A stretch of DNA of 61,967 nucleotides from NCBI GenBank assembly GCA_017432005.1, contig JAFRKA010000012.1:1-61967 (forward strand). The letters are read 5' to 3'. This DNA is from Erysipelotrichaceae bacterium. Its GTDB lineage: Bacteria > Bacillota_I > Bacilli_A > Erysipelotrichales > Erysipelotrichaceae. Both the position numbers and the translations under genes were made by a program. The notes below the pieces were generated by a model that was given only the letters and a program-made list of their open reading frames with translations, ran no database searches and had not been told where the DNA came from. Shown piece after piece: positions 8,212 through 17,227 of this stretch; positions within the stretch are counted from its first letter, which is position 1, and every line of letters starts with the position of its first letter.

Positions 8212-9408
8212 TTAATCTTTTTTAAGTTCTTCTCTGGTTTTGATCAGACAGTCGATCACGCGATCGATGTCTTCTTTGCTGTGGTTGGCACAGACCTGAG
8301 TACGGATCCTGGCCTTGCCTTTAGGAACGACCGGATAAGAGAAGGCGACGACATAGATCCCTTTCTCTCTCATCTTCTTCGCAAACTCTCCGGCCAGTTT
8401 CTCGTCATACAGCATGATCGGAACGATCGGATGTGTTCCGTCAATGATATCAAAGTTGTTTTCTTTCAGCTTGTTGCGGTAATAGGTCGTGATCTCCATG
8501 AGATGTTTTCTCAGGTCGTTGCTTTCCGCAAGCATGTCCAGCAGCTCGATACTGGCACCGGCGATCGCAGGAGCCAGCGTATTGGAGAACAGATATGGTC
8601 TGCTTCTTTGACGAAGCAGGGCGATGATCTCTTTCCTGCCTGAAGTATAGCCGCCTGAAGCACCGCCCAGGGCTTTGCCCAGTGTGCCGGTGATCACATC
8701 GACTCTTCCCTGGACACCGCAATACTCGACTGATCCGCCACCATTCTCACCGATGAAGCCGGCCGCATGGGAATCATCGACCATGACCAGTGCACCGAAT
8801 TCATCAGCCAGATCACAGATCCCTTTCAGGTTGCAGATGATGCCGTCCATCGAGAAGACACCGTCTGTAGCGATCATCTTGATCCTGGCACCATTCTGAT
8901 CAGCTTCGATCAGCTTTTCCCGCAGATCGTTCATATCGTTGTTTTTGTATCTGTATCTCTTGGCCTTGCACAATCTCACACCGTCGATGATGGAGGCATG
9001 ATTGAGTTCATCAGAGATGACCGCATCCTCTTCACCTAACAGCGTTTCAAACAGACCGCCGTTGGCATCGAAACAGGATGAATACAGGATCGTATCTTCG
9101 GTCTTGAGGAAGGCTGTGATCTTTTTCTCCAGTGTCTTGTGGATATCCTGGGTACCGCAGATGAATCTGACGGAAGCCAGACCGTAGCCCTTCTCATCAT
9201 AAGTCCTTTTCGCTGCTTCGATCAGTCTCTTGTTGTTTCCCAGTCCGAGATAGTTGTTGGCACACATGTTGAGCAGTTTCTCACCGTTGGCCATCTCGAT
9301 ATAGGCACCCTGCGGTGAGACGAAGGCTGCTTCATCCTTGTACAGGCCGGCATCCTTTATCTCCTCGACTGTCTGTGCATAATACTTTAAAGTTTCGTTT
9401 CTGTTCAT
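8212..9408 (-). CDS. kbl: Glycine C-acetyltransferase (2-amino-3-ketobutyrate CoA ligase)
   Basis: This alpha-oxoamine synthase of 398 residues carries the PLP-lysine motif [11 protein letters not shown] (Lys245), VDDSHAAGF (Asp211 region) and NHASIIDG (His138 region). It converts 2-amino-3-ketobutyrate plus CoA into glycine and acetyl-CoA. The ATG overlaps the stop of tdh by four bases, so the two enzymes of threonine-to-glycine catabolism are translationally coupled. Length and order match classical tdh-kbl operons. Confidence 0.95.
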   Translation of the reverse strand: MNRNETLKYYAQTVEEIKDAGLYKDEAAFVSPQGAYIEMANGEKLLNMCANNYLGLGNNKRLIEAAKRTYDEKGYGLASVRFICGTQDIHKTLEKKITAFLKTEDTILYSSCFDANGGLFETLLGEEDAVISDELNHASIIDGVRLCKAKRYRYKNNDMNDLREKLIEADQNGARIKMIATDGVFSMDGIICNLKGICDLADEFGALVMVDDSHAAGFIGENGGGSVEYCGVQGRVDVITGTLGKALGGASGGYTSGRKEIIALLRQRSRPYLFSNTLAPAIAGASIELLDMLAESNDLRKHLMEITTYYRNKLKENNFDIIDGTHPIVPIMLYDEKLAGEFAKKMREKGIYVVAFSYPVVPKGKARIRTQVCANHSKEDIDRVIDCLIKTREELKKD

Positions 9409-10472
9409 AGTTTTTCCACCTTGTCTATATTCGTCCAGTCAAGGATGACCTTGCCGGAACTGCCTGATAGCATCGCATCGAAACCTTTCTGATAATCCGT
9501 GATATCGTAGCGGTGAGTGATGATCTTTGAGATATCCAGTCCCGCTTCGATCATGGTCGTCATCTTGTACCAGGTATCCCAGACTTTCCTGCCATAGATA
9601 CCTTTCAGATTGAGACCGGAGAAGATCACCTTCTCCATATCCACTTCCGTCGTATCCGGAAGCAGACCCAGTAAAGCGATATTGCCGCCGTTTTTCATAT
9701 TGTGGATCATCTGATTCAGAGCAACAGGAGCTCCCGACATCTCGAGACCGACATCGAATCCTTCACTCATTCCGATCTCTTTCATGACCTCTTCCAGTTT
9801 TTCATCTTTCAGATTGACGGTCCTGGTCGCACCGAGCTGCCTGGCCAGATTCAGGCGGTAATCATTGAAATCAGTGACGACCACATGTCTGGCTCCGGAG
9901 AATTTGACGATCGCCGCTGCCATACAGCCGATCGGTCCGGCGCCGGTGATCAGTACGTCTTCACCCAGTACGTCATAAGTCAGAGCCGTATGGGTGGCGT
10001 TGCCATACGGATCGAAGATCGCATACATCTCTTCCGGAATGTTTTTCCTGGTCTTCCAGACATTGACGTAAGGAATGACAAGATACTCCGCGAAGGCCCC
10101 GTTGCGGTTGACGCCTACGCCCTTGGCGTTGCGGCAGTTCTCCTTGTGTCCTTCCAGACAGTTGCGGCATTTTCCGCAGGTGATATGTCCTTCACCGGAC
10201 ACGATGTCGCCGACATTGAATCCGCGCGCACCTTGTCCCGTCTCTACAACTTCTCCGACATACTCATGACCGATCGTCAGACCCGGAACGATCGTCTTCT
10301 GCGCCCATTTGTTCCACTGATAGATATGCACATCAGTGCCGCAGATGGCGGTCTTATAGATCTTGATCTTGACGTCGTTATAGCCTACTTCCGGTATCGG
10401 GACTCTTTTCGCCCAGATACCGACCTCCGGTCTTTCCTTGACCAGAGCCCACATTGTATTGTTTTCGCTCAT
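9405..10472 (-). CDS. tdh: L-threonine 3-dehydrogenase
   Basis: The start was set at [10 protein letters not shown], with GAGGGAAG upstream. A much longer open frame continues across the divergent coiled-coil gene and is spurious. The 355 residues show the zinc alcohol dehydrogenase fold: catalytic Cys44 and GHE at 68-70, structural cysteines 99, 102, 105 and 113, and the NAD motif GAGPIG. It oxidises threonine to 2-amino-3-ketobutyrate, the substrate of the following kbl product. Confidence 0.93.
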   Translation of the reverse strand: MSENNTMWALVKERPEVGIWAKRVPIPEVGYNDVKIKIYKTAICGTDVHIYQWNKWAQKTIVPGLTIGHEYVGEVVETGQGARGFNVGDIVSGEGHITCGKCRNCLEGHKENCRNAKGVGVNRNGAFAEYLVIPYVNVWKTRKNIPEEMYAIFDPYGNATHTALTYDVLGEDVLITGAGPIGCMAAAIVKFSGARHVVVTDFNDYRLNLARQLGATRTVNLKDEKLEEVMKEIGMSEGFDVGLEMSGAPVALNQMIHNMKNGGNIALLGLLPDTTEVDMEKVIFSGLNLKGIYGRKVWDTWYKMTTMIEAGLDISKIITHRYDITDYQKGFDAMLSGSSGKVILDWTNIDKVEKL

Positions 10473-10551
10473 AGACTTCCCTCTTGTATCTTCATTATAA
10501 ACCATCGTAGAGTCTCTTTTTCTCTGATCATTTAAGAAAAAGTCTTCTTTA

Positions 10552-10610
10552 TTGCCCTGACACGACAGGTGTTCGTATAATATATTAAAAAACATAACGT
10601 GCATGTTATG
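10552..10610 (+). promoter_or_regulatory. Promoter and palindromic operator of the coiled-coil peptide gene
   Basis: TTGCCC and TATAAT (10576-10581) are separated by 18 bases. Directly downstream, at the expected start of the transcript, lies the 18-bp palindrome CATAACGTGCATGTTATG (10593-10610) with one symmetric mismatch. Such a position suits a repressor site. The cognate regulator is unknown. Confidence 0.5.
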
Positions 10611-10622
10611 GGAGGTAAGGAA

Positions 10623-10925
10623 ATGGCAAACAGAAGAAACAGAAGAGACATTAATGATGAACTTCTTGAAGAAGTAAATGGCGGCGGCTTCCGTCAGCAG
10701 GCTGATATAATGGCTGAAAAAGTCGATCTGATGGCTCAGAAAATAGACCGTCTGAGTCAGAAGACTGAGATGCTGGAACAGAAGCTCGACATGTTCCAGA
10801 AAGCCGATCTGCTGGATCAGAAGACAGATCTGCTCTACGAGAAGAGCAATCTTCTGAATAAGAAGACCGAGATGCTGCAGCGGAAGACCAATCAGCTCAC
10901 CAAAAAAGGCAGAATCAAGGTATAA
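10623..10925 (+). CDS. Double-glycine-leader peptide with long heptad-repeat coiled coil
   Basis: The start at MANRRNRRD is preceded by GGGAGG with 7-base spacing. Residues 8-20 read [13 protein letters not shown], the consensus of double-glycine leaders cut by PCAT (C39 peptidase-containing) exporters, as in bacteriocins and related secreted peptides. The remaining 80 residues form about ten near-identical heptads of the type xDxLxQK (for example [21 protein letters not shown]), predicting one uninterrupted, very soluble coiled coil. No exporter or immunity gene is visible nearby. It could be a secreted structural or signalling peptide. The leader could also be fortuitous. Confidence 0.7.
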   Translation: MANRRNRRDINDELLEEVNGGGFRQQADIMAEKVDLMAQKIDRLSQKTEMLEQKLDMFQKADLLDQKTDLLYEKSNLLNKKTEMLQRKTNQLTKKGRIKV

Positions 10926-10937
10926 ACGATCCTTCAA

Positions 10938-10974
10938 AAAAACTGAAGGCTGAGCAAAAATCAGCCTTTTTTAT
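10938..10974 (+). terminator. Terminator of the coiled-coil peptide gene
   Basis: A perfect 8-bp stem AAGGCTGA/TCAGCCTT with a 7-base loop is followed by TTTT. Confidence 0.85.
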
Positions 10975-11029
10975 GCTTTTCAGGTCTAATCTAAAGAAAG
11001 TGAGTTTTTTTCAAAGTTTGTGAGATTGA

Positions 11030-11043
11030 GGAAATCGCTTACA
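11030..11043 (+). promoter_or_regulatory. Candidate CcpA cre site
   Basis: GGAAATCGCTTACA matches the cre consensus TGWAANCGNTNWCA at 13 of 14 positions. It lies in the spacer of a weak promoter (TTGAGG-N17-TAGACT) before the binding-protein gene, so CcpA would repress it in rich sugar. Confidence 0.5.
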
Positions 11044-11089
11044 TTATTTAGACTGAAATCACGAAACAAACACAAAAAGGAGAAAATTC

Positions 11090-12058
11090 ATGAAAAAGTT
11101 ACTTACTATTTTAGCTGTTCTGTGTCTCGTTTTCTCTCTTGCCGGCTGTTCAAACAACGGCGGTGAGCAGGGCAACGATGGCGGCGGCGATCAGCCTGCT
11201 GAAGAAAAGGCCAAGATCGGTGTCGTCGTGCCTGACCTGAACAATGCTTTCTGTACTGCAATGGATGCAGGTGTTACCAGAGCTGCTACCGAAAAGGGTT
11301 ATGAAGTATTTGAATATGTTACCCAGATGAACCCGGAAAACGATGTTGCTTCAGTCGAACTTCTCGCCAGCAACAATGTCAAGGCTTATTACGGTCTACA
11401 CATGGTCACTGAATCTGTCGGTGAACTGCTGAAGAACACTTATCCTGAGATCGGCTGCTTCTCACAGGTCCAGTTTGACGGTGCTGCTGCTGTCCTCAAT
11501 GATGACTTCGCTATCGTCGGTGATCAGTTCATTGAATCACTTGATGCTTTCTTAAAAGAAAACAACATTGAAACTGCTGAGATCTGCGGTATCTGGATCG
11601 GCAACTGCCAGATCGAAGGTACTTCCGAGAATGCTCAGCAGAAGGCTGTTCTGGCTAAAGTTGAAGAATACTGCAAGGCAAATCCTGGTATCTCTTATGT
11701 TCAGTCTGAATACCCATCCGATTCCGAAGCTGTTGCCAATACTGTTGAAACACTGATGCTGGCTCATCCGGATGCAAAGATCTTCTTCTGTCACAACAAC
11801 GACTATGCTATCTCTGCTGCCAACGTCATCAGCGCAGCTACTGCTGATACCAGCGAATACTTCATCTTCTCTTCAGAGGGCGATGATGAGTCTCTGCGTC
11901 AGATCACTGATCCTGCCAACCCATACCGTGCTGCTTCTGTTGCTGACACTGAAGAGACCGGCTATCTGATCGGTTTACAGTGTGTCAACTGGATCGAGAA
12001 CGGCAAGATGGAGACTATCTCTCCTGCACGTAAGCTCGTTGACTGGAGAAATTCATAA
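11090..12058 (+). CDS. RbsB-like sugar ABC transporter substrate-binding lipoprotein
   Basis: The signal peptide ends in LAGC (lipobox) and is followed by a low-complexity Gly/Asn linker. The type I periplasmic-binding fold then begins with KIGVVVPDLNNAFCTAMDAG, typical of ribose/galactose binding proteins. The C-terminal half has FFCHNNDYAISAANVI, equivalent to the D.A.G ligand segment. It should deliver a monosaccharide to a membrane permease. However, the next gene is a truncated ATPase and no permease follows, so the transport function is probably lost here unless components are encoded elsewhere. Confidence 0.85.
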   Translation: MKKLLTILAVLCLVFSLAGCSNNGGEQGNDGGGDQPAEEKAKIGVVVPDLNNAFCTAMDAGVTRAATEKGYEVFEYVTQMNPENDVASVELLASNNVKAYYGLHMVTESVGELLKNTYPEIGCFSQVQFDGAAAVLNDDFAIVGDQFIESLDAFLKENNIETAEICGIWIGNCQIEGTSENAQQKAVLAKVEEYCKANPGISYVQSEYPSDSEAVANTVETLMLAHPDAKIFFCHNNDYAISAANVISAATADTSEYFIFSSEGDDESLRQITDPANPYRAASVADTEETGYLIGLQCVNWIENGKMETISPARKLVDWRNS

Positions 12059-12084
12059 GCTTATAACGGAAGGAACTCAACAAA

Positions 12085-12555
12085 ATGACCGAAAACACAG
12101 TATTGCGTTTTGACGGCATTTGCAAGAGATTCCCTGGCGTTCGTGCATTAGATCACGTATCATTTACACTCAACAAGGGCGAAGTTTTGGCCCTTGTTGG
12201 TGAAAATGGGGCTGGTAAGTCCACGCTGGTCAAATGTCTGACGGGCGCTCTGGTTCCCGATGAAGGAACGATCGAAGTCCTCGGTAACACCTATACCAGG
12301 ATCGATCCTCTGGAGATAAACAAGCTCGGCATCGCGGCAATCTATCAGGAATTCAACCTGGTCCCGGATCTGCCGGTCTGTGAGAACGTCTTCATGGGCA
12401 AGAACACGATCATCGGTGCCGGCAGTATCGTCACCAGAGACATCCCGGAAAACGTCATCGCTGTCGGTAACCCATGTAAAGTAATGAGAGAAGTCTCTGA
12501 ACGTGACAAAGAATACTTCTACAAGAATGAAAAAGTTAGTGACTGTTTCCTGTAA
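12085..12555 (+). pseudogene. Chimera: N-terminal sugar-ABC ATPase fused to C-terminal maltose O-acetyltransferase
   Basis: Residues 1-106 are the start of an RbsA/MglA-type ATPase with an intact Walker A (GENGAGKST, 39-47) and the Q-loop region YQEFNLVPDLPVCENVF. The signature motif, Walker B and the whole second half are missing. From residue 107 the frame continues without a break into NTIIGAGSIVTRDIP and NPCKVMREV, the C-terminus of a left-handed beta-helix acetyltransferase. The junction near 12403 looks like the scar of a deletion that removed the rest of the ATPase, the permease(s) and the first part of the acetyltransferase. Neither half should be active. Confidence 0.8.
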
Positions 12556-12582
12556 TTCACATTTAATAAAACAGCTCATATA

Positions 12583-12618
12583 TACATAAAGCAGCAGGAT
12601 GACCTGCTGCTTTATGTA
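12583..12618. terminator. Long hairpin between convergent genes
   Basis: A perfect 16-bp stem with a 4-base loop (ATGA) lies between the chimera and the cupin gene. The T-rich bases are inside the stem and no T run follows, so termination efficiency is uncertain. Confidence 0.55.
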
Positions 12619-12649
12619 GGTATGTAAGCAAATGAATAATGGGATAATG

Positions 12650-12997
12650 TTATTTCAGCAGAATGCAGGCCAGGACGATGACAGTCTCATCGCTGCGGTT
12701 GGCGATACCGTGACTGTGACCGTCTTCGCATAATGTCGCATCACCTTCATGGAGCTGTATCTCTTTGTCATCATCATAATAGATCGGATCCCCTTTGATG
12801 ATATAGAAATACTCCTGTTCATCCTCATGCGGATGGACACCGACACTGCAGCCCGGTTCCAGCCTCATAGTTCCGAGCAGTCTCGATCTGCCCATCAGCT
12901 CTTCTTTTTCAAATAGATTCGTGATCACTGCCTGGCCGTCGCCGCCACGCATATGTTCTCTAACTTCGATCCGGCATTCTGAATTTCTTCTTATCAT
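12650..12997 (-). CDS. Cupin-domain protein
   Basis: The 115 residues form a single cupin barrel. Motif 1 is visible as GVHPHEDEQEYFYIIKG (two His and Glu as metal ligands), and motif 2 as DGHSHGIAN (His). Small cupins of this type act as isomerases or sugar/metabolite binding proteins, and the substrate cannot be told. It lies convergent to the ABC remnant and downstream of, but separate from, the CPBP-TetR pair. Confidence 0.82.
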   Translation of the reverse strand: MIRRNSECRIEVREHMRGGDGQAVITNLFEKEELMGRSRLLGTMRLEPGCSVGVHPHEDEQEYFYIIKGDPIYYDDDKEIQLHEGDATLCEDGHSHGIANRSDETVIVLACILLK

Positions 12998-13030
12998 GTT
13001 TTTACCTCTTATTTATTATAGCTCATCTCT

Positions 13031-13729
13031 TTATTCTGTCTTCAATTTACTCAGATAGTAACAGTATCCTATTGCGATCACGATCGATGAAATGACATAT
13101 ATCTTATCCGTAAGCGGACTGTCACAGCCGAATACAGAGAAAACATCGATCATCGCATGTGAGATGATCACCGGGATAAGACTGCCGCCTTTGTAATAAA
13201 CAAAGGTATAGATAAAACCTATCGCTACGGCAAAAAGCATCTGTACGATCGTTTCGATCCCGCTGTGACCGGTCAGGATATTGACGATATGTCCCATTCC
13301 GAAGGTCAAAGCTGAAATAATTATGGCTCTGGCTGTACTTCCTTCTTTCAATAGAGCTTTAAAGAGAAAACCGCGGAACAGCACCTCTTCCACAAAACCG
13401 ATCAGAATAAAAGATATGACTGAATATAAGATCCCTGACCCTTTGTTTTCCACATGGATTCCATCCCAGATATTGCCTGTCGATACGATCCACATCGGAA
13501 TGAAATACAGCATCTTCTTTGCGTTGTCCGGCCAGTGATTCAATCCATAGCGATCCATGAGATCATTCTTCTTAAGAAACAGAAACAGTATTATGGATAT
13601 CAGTATCAGACCGATGGCCATGTAGGGACTGTCATCTCCCATATTACGCAAAGTGCCGCATACCACCACATAGACGACAATACTCAATATCGCAAACAGC
13701 AGTTCATTCTTTTTATACAGTTTCATCAT
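13031..13729 (-). CDS. CPBP-family intramembrane glutamic protease
   Basis: This 232-residue protein has about seven helices and the three CPBP/Abi motifs: EEVLFRG (catalytic Glu pair), FGMGHIVN (His) and SHAMIDVF. The family includes Rce1-like proteases and bacteriocin self-immunity proteins. Its ATG overlaps the stop of the TetR gene by four bases, so regulator and protease are made together. Confidence 0.88.
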   Translation of the reverse strand: MMKLYKKNELLFAILSIVVYVVVCGTLRNMGDDSPYMAIGLILISIILFLFLKKNDLMDRYGLNHWPDNAKKMLYFIPMWIVSTGNIWDGIHVENKGSGILYSVISFILIGFVEEVLFRGFLFKALLKEGSTARAIIISALTFGMGHIVNILTGHSGIETIVQMLFAVAIGFIYTFVYYKGGSLIPVIISHAMIDVFSVFGCDSPLTDKIYVISSIVIAIGYCYYLSKLKTE

Positions 13730-14265
13730 CTTTCCATCATCTCCCTGACCGTTGTCACAAGTGTTTTCTTTATTTCTTTTTCGTTGTATTTCATGGCGTT
13801 ATTGGCGATCAGACTTGCATAGCCATGGACCATCACGAACAGAGTTTCAAAACATTTAAGTGCTTTCTTATCCGGAATATTAAGTTCTTCAGCCGTCTTA
13901 CTGATCAGCCTTTTTGTATCCGGGGCTTTAAGCAGTTCACCGAGACTGGATCCGTCAAAGTGTCCGGACTGAAACAGGAAACGAAAGAGATCCTTCTCTT
14001 CATCGGCAAAGCTGATATATCTTAATCCGATCTTGAGAAGATCGTTGTCTTTGAAGATAAATTCCGTATGAAAATCATCTGCTTTCCGGTAAGTCAGATC
14101 TTTTAATTCATTAAGATTGGGAAACTGATACATGATCGGCTGTGTCGAACAGCCAAGTCTTCCGGCCAGATTCCTGGCGGTCAGTGACTCAAAACCTTCT
14201 TCTCTTATCAGCTGAAAGGCTGCATCGATCATATCCTGCCTTGTGGTAGTAGGTTTCTTTGACAT
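13726..14265 (-). CDS. TetR/AcrR-family transcriptional regulator
   Basis: The start was placed at MSKKPTTTRQDM, which has AAGGGAAG upstream. The longer frame runs through the promoter region. Residues 1-55 form the TetR helix-turn-helix (AAFQLIREEGFESLTARNLAGRLGCST...), and the rest is an alpha-helical ligand domain with a WHG-like C-terminal part. A palindrome just upstream is a likely operator and also faces the divergent Fe-alcohol dehydrogenase gene, which may be a target. It is coupled to the CPBP protease. Confidence 0.88.
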   Translation of the reverse strand: MSKKPTTTRQDMIDAAFQLIREEGFESLTARNLAGRLGCSTQPIMYQFPNLNELKDLTYRKADDFHTEFIFKDNDLLKIGLRYISFADEEKDLFRFLFQSGHFDGSSLGELLKAPDTKRLISKTAEELNIPDKKALKCFETLFVMVHGYASLIANNAMKYNEKEIKKTLVTTVREMMER

Positions 14266-14281
14266 AATTCTTCCCTTTACT

Positions 14282-14295
14282 ATAACACTTGTTAT
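14282..14295. promoter_or_regulatory. Candidate TetR operator
   Basis: The perfect palindrome ATAACA-CT-TGTTAT lies 17 bases upstream of the TetR start, in the region shared with the divergent alcohol dehydrogenase gene. Confidence 0.5.
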
Positions 14296-14349
14296 TATAT
14301 TTCCTGATCTTTCTGCAGTCAAAAAAGGATCATATCTCATCTCTTCAGC

Positions 14350-14364
14350 TATAATTAAGACATG
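14350..14364 (+). promoter_or_regulatory. TATAAT box placed for a leaderless start
   Basis: TATAAT ends six bases before the ATG of the alcohol dehydrogenase, so transcription should begin at the A of the start codon. No ribosome binding site or clear -35 box is present. Confidence 0.5.
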
Positions 14365-15444
14365 ATAGAAAGCAGTAAAGTCAATGTCATCTACGGCAAG
14401 GATGCCGTTTTAAACAGCAGTACCCTCATACGTTCGCTCGCCGATAAGTTCCTGATCGTCTGCGGCAAAAGCAGCGCCAGACTCTGCGGTGCACTTGACG
14501 ATGTGATAGAAGCTCTCGGTGACAAAGAATATGTCATCTATGACCGCATCAGGGAGAATCCGGAAGTAAGTTCGCTTCTGGAAGCTTCTAAGCTTCTTGA
14601 CGATGTGGGCTGCGTGATCGGTATCGGCGGAGGGTCGCCACTCGATGCGGCCAAAGTCATCGCCTGTCTGAAATACAACAGAGCCGAAACAGAAGAAGAA
14701 CTCTATAGTCAGAAATGGGAGAATGAAAGACTGCCGCTGATCCTTATCGGCACGACTGCCGGTACGGGTAGCGAGGTCACCAAGGTCGCTGTCTTAAGCA
14801 GGGCCAACGGCCGCAAAAGCAGTATCCATCATGACCGCTTCTATGCGGACTATGCGCTGTGTGATCCGAAATATACATATTCTCTTCCTCATCAGATCGC
14901 TGTCTCCACGGCCGTGGATGCCCTGACACACTGCAACGAGGGCTACTTCTCCAACAAAGCGACTGACAAATCACGTGAATACTCGCTTAAAGGAATCAGA
15001 CTCCTTCTTGAAGGCTTAAGATCGATGGATGATCTTGATGAAGAAAAAAGAGACACCCTGTACAGAGGTTCACTTTATGGCGGACTGACGATCGATATCA
15101 CCGGTACGACCTTTGCGCACAATGTCGGATACTATCTGACCGAAAACTTCCATATCCCGCACGGTTTCGCCTGTGCGATCTTCCAGGAAGACCTCTTTGA
15201 TTTTGAGATACAGAACAATAAAGAATACAGCGAAAGATTCTTTGATCAGATCGGTGTCAGCAAAGATGAATATACGAAACTCATCAATTCCCTGATCCCT
15301 GATTACGGGATCTCTCTTGATGAGGAAACACTTCAAAGCATCCTTCCCCGCTGGCAAGACAACGGCAGTGTCAAAAACACTTACGGCAAAATGACCGTTG
15401 ACGATATCGAGAAGATCCTGCGAAAGAAATTCATGACGGAATGA
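14362..15444 (+). CDS. Iron-containing alcohol dehydrogenase family protein
   Basis: The 360-residue protein shows the NAD-binding GGGSPLDAAK (89-98), TTAGTGSEVT (131-140) and a metal site formed by Asp186 and His190 (AVDALTHC), His253 (FAHNVG) and His267 (IPHG). This family reduces aldehydes or oxidises alcohols with NAD(P)H and Fe or Zn. The specific substrate is unknown. The tatD gene follows after one base, suggesting one transcript. The divergent TetR gene may control it. Confidence 0.9.
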   Translation: MIESSKVNVIYGKDAVLNSSTLIRSLADKFLIVCGKSSARLCGALDDVIEALGDKEYVIYDRIRENPEVSSLLEASKLLDDVGCVIGIGGGSPLDAAKVIACLKYNRAETEEELYSQKWENERLPLILIGTTAGTGSEVTKVAVLSRANGRKSSIHHDRFYADYALCDPKYTYSLPHQIAVSTAVDALTHCNEGYFSNKATDKSREYSLKGIRLLLEGLRSMDDLDEEKRDTLYRGSLYGGLTIDITGTTFAHNVGYYLTENFHIPHGFACAIFQEDLFDFEIQNNKEYSERFFDQIGVSKDEYTKLINSLIPDYGISLDEETLQSILPRWQDNGSVKNTYGKMTVDDIEKILRKKFMTE

Positions 15445-15445
15445 T

Positions 15446-16198
15446 ATGATCTATTGTGATGCGCACTGTCATCTCGGTTCAAGGCAATTCGATGAAGATC
15501 GTGAACAGCTCCTTGAAACGATGATGGAGAAAGATGTCCAAAAAGCCATCATCATCTGCTGCAGCAGACATGATCTTGAACACGGGATCAGACTCAGAGA
15601 AAGATATCCTGATCTCAAACTGGCTATGGCCATCCATCCGCAGGATCTGGAAGACGATCATGAGGGTGAAAGATTAAAAAGATTCGAAAAACTGATCGAA
15701 GAAGCAAGACCGGACATGATCGGTGAGACAGGTCTGGATTATTATTCTCATCCCCATACCAGGGAATATCAGAAACAGTTTTTCATCAGGCAGCTGGAGC
15801 TGGCCAAAGAAAAAGATCTGCCGGTCGACATTCACAGTCGCAAGGCTTCAAATGACACACTGCAGATCCTTAAACAGCATCATGTGAAAGGCATCATCCA
15901 CAGTTACAGCGGATCGATCGAGATGGCCAGACTGTATATGAAAGAAGGTTATTATATCTCCTTCGGTGCCAGTATCCTTTTCAAGGATGTGAAAAGACCG
16001 ATCGAAGTTATCAGACAGATGCCTTTAGACAGACTGCTTATTGAAACAGATGCACCATATCAGAGTCCGATCAGAGACAGAAGACACGAACCTCAGGATG
16101 TGATCAGGATCTATGAAGCGATCGCAGCTATAAAACAGTTCCCGATCGAAGAGCTTTGTAAAGCTGTGGAAGATAACTTTGATCAGGTGTTCAGATAA
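15446..16198 (+). CDS. tatD: TatD-family metal-dependent hydrolase/DNase
   Basis: This 250-residue TIM-barrel protein has the family motifs in order: CDAHCHLG (metal His), GETGLDYY (Glu), PVDIHSRKA (His), GIIHSYSGS (His) and LLIETDAPY (Asp). TatD proteins are 3'-5' exonucleases or deoxyribonucleases, and some members are generic hydrolases. It is tightly linked to the alcohol dehydrogenase gene and ends at a strong terminator. Confidence 0.92.
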   Translation: MIYCDAHCHLGSRQFDEDREQLLETMMEKDVQKAIIICCSRHDLEHGIRLRERYPDLKLAMAIHPQDLEDDHEGERLKRFEKLIEEARPDMIGETGLDYYSHPHTREYQKQFFIRQLELAKEKDLPVDIHSRKASNDTLQILKQHHVKGIIHSYSGSIEMARLYMKEGYYISFGASILFKDVKRPIEVIRQMPLDRLLIETDAPYQSPIRDRRHEPQDVIRIYEAIAAIKQFPIEELCKAVEDNFDQVFR

Positions 16199-16232
16199 GA
16201 GTGTTATGCAACTGATATTTAATAAACTATCT

Positions 16233-16267
16233 AAAAGGGTTGTTACATTTGCGTAACAACCCTTTTT
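16233..16267 (+). terminator. Terminator after tatD
   Basis: A perfect 14-bp stem AAAAGGGTTGTTAC/GTAACAACCCTTTT with a 6-base loop is symmetrical enough to work for the convergent proC-like gene too. Confidence 0.85.
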
Positions 16268-16293
16268 GAATGATCGATCTGTAATATTGATTC

Positions 16294-17100
16294 TTAACAG
16301 TCAGTTATGACCTTTCTTTTAGTGGTCTTGCTTTTCTCAAGCGTCTTTTCATATATCTCATCAACGATGTCAGGAAGCTTATCATAGATCACGGTCGTGC
16401 CTTCGACAGTGATGCCTCCAGGTGTTGCGACTCGATCGACGACCTCATTGAATGTCAGGCCTTTCTGGTTGATCAGGGTGCTGCTGGCATCCAGTGAATT
16501 TAAGACCATTTTGATGATCTGATCCTTGCCCATGGTCGAGAACTTCTCGGCCTGCTTGCAGAACACATCAAAGATCGCCGCGATGAAGCCAGGCATGGAA
16601 CTGACGAGATCAGAAGCGATGGCCAGTTCGCTCTCAGGAAGCTCATAGACATTTCCTATCGATGATAAAATGGAACGCAATGTCTCCTTGTCTTTGTCAG
16701 TGACCAGATCGTTGTAGCTGACGAGGGTCTCTGAACGGTTGATCTCGGCCGTTAAGCTCGGTATGACTTTGGCTGTCCGGTGATGGAGGAAGTATCCGAT
16801 CATTTCAAAAGAAATGGCTTCATTGAGCGATACGACCAGTGTATCATCCTTGAGATCATCAAGGATGTCCCGGTATACTTCCATGATCTGATAAGGACCG
16901 GTACAGATGAACAGGACGTCCGCATTGGCTGCACACTCGCTGTTGTTTTCACAGACGGAATAAGTATCACGCAGACCTTCAAGTTTCTCCTTGCTGCGGT
17001 TGGAGATGAAGATGTTTTTAGGTGCCGTCACTCCGGCATCCGCAAACTTCTGTACCAGTAAACTTCCTATGCTTCCGTATCCGATGATTCCGATATTCAT
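16294..17100 (-). CDS. Pyrroline-5-carboxylate reductase-like protein
   Basis: The start MNIGIIGYGSIG has GGAGG upstream. The ORF extended to a further upstream Met lacks one. The Rossmann motif GYGSIG is at residues 7-12, the central FICTGPYQ resembles the ProC family, and the C-terminal helical part includes SSMPGFIAAIFD and RVATPGGITVEG, the proline-site motif of ProC. It should reduce pyrroline-5-carboxylate to proline with NAD(P)H. Sequence drift in the middle makes a ComER-like paralogue possible. Confidence 0.82.
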   Translation of the reverse strand: MNIGIIGYGSIGSLLVQKFADAGVTAPKNIFISNRSKEKLEGLRDTYSVCENNSECAANADVLFICTGPYQIMEVYRDILDDLKDDTLVVSLNEAISFEMIGYFLHHRTAKVIPSLTAEINRSETLVSYNDLVTDKDKETLRSILSSIGNVYELPESELAIASDLVSSMPGFIAAIFDVFCKQAEKFSTMGKDQIIKMVLNSLDASSTLINQKGLTFNEVVDRVATPGGITVEGTTVIYDKLPDIVDEIYEKTLEKSKTTKRKVITDC

Positions 17101-17227
17101 ATAATCGTTCCTCCAATGTCTAGTCATTACATATTATCTCAAAACTCTTACAATTAATTATATATTCATTTATCTTTTGTCTGTAAAAGACAGACTGTTA
17201 AAATAGTGACATAAGGGGGATTTGATC

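Noticed and set aside
10473..10937. Long N-terminal extension of the tdh reading frame
   Set aside because: It lies antisense to the well-formed coiled-coil gene and crosses its promoter. Tdh homologues start at [10 protein letters not shown], where a ribosome site is present.
11780..12000. Short open frames opposite or inside the binding-protein genes
   Set aside because: They are shadows of genuine coding frames, with no ribosome sites and no recognisable domains.
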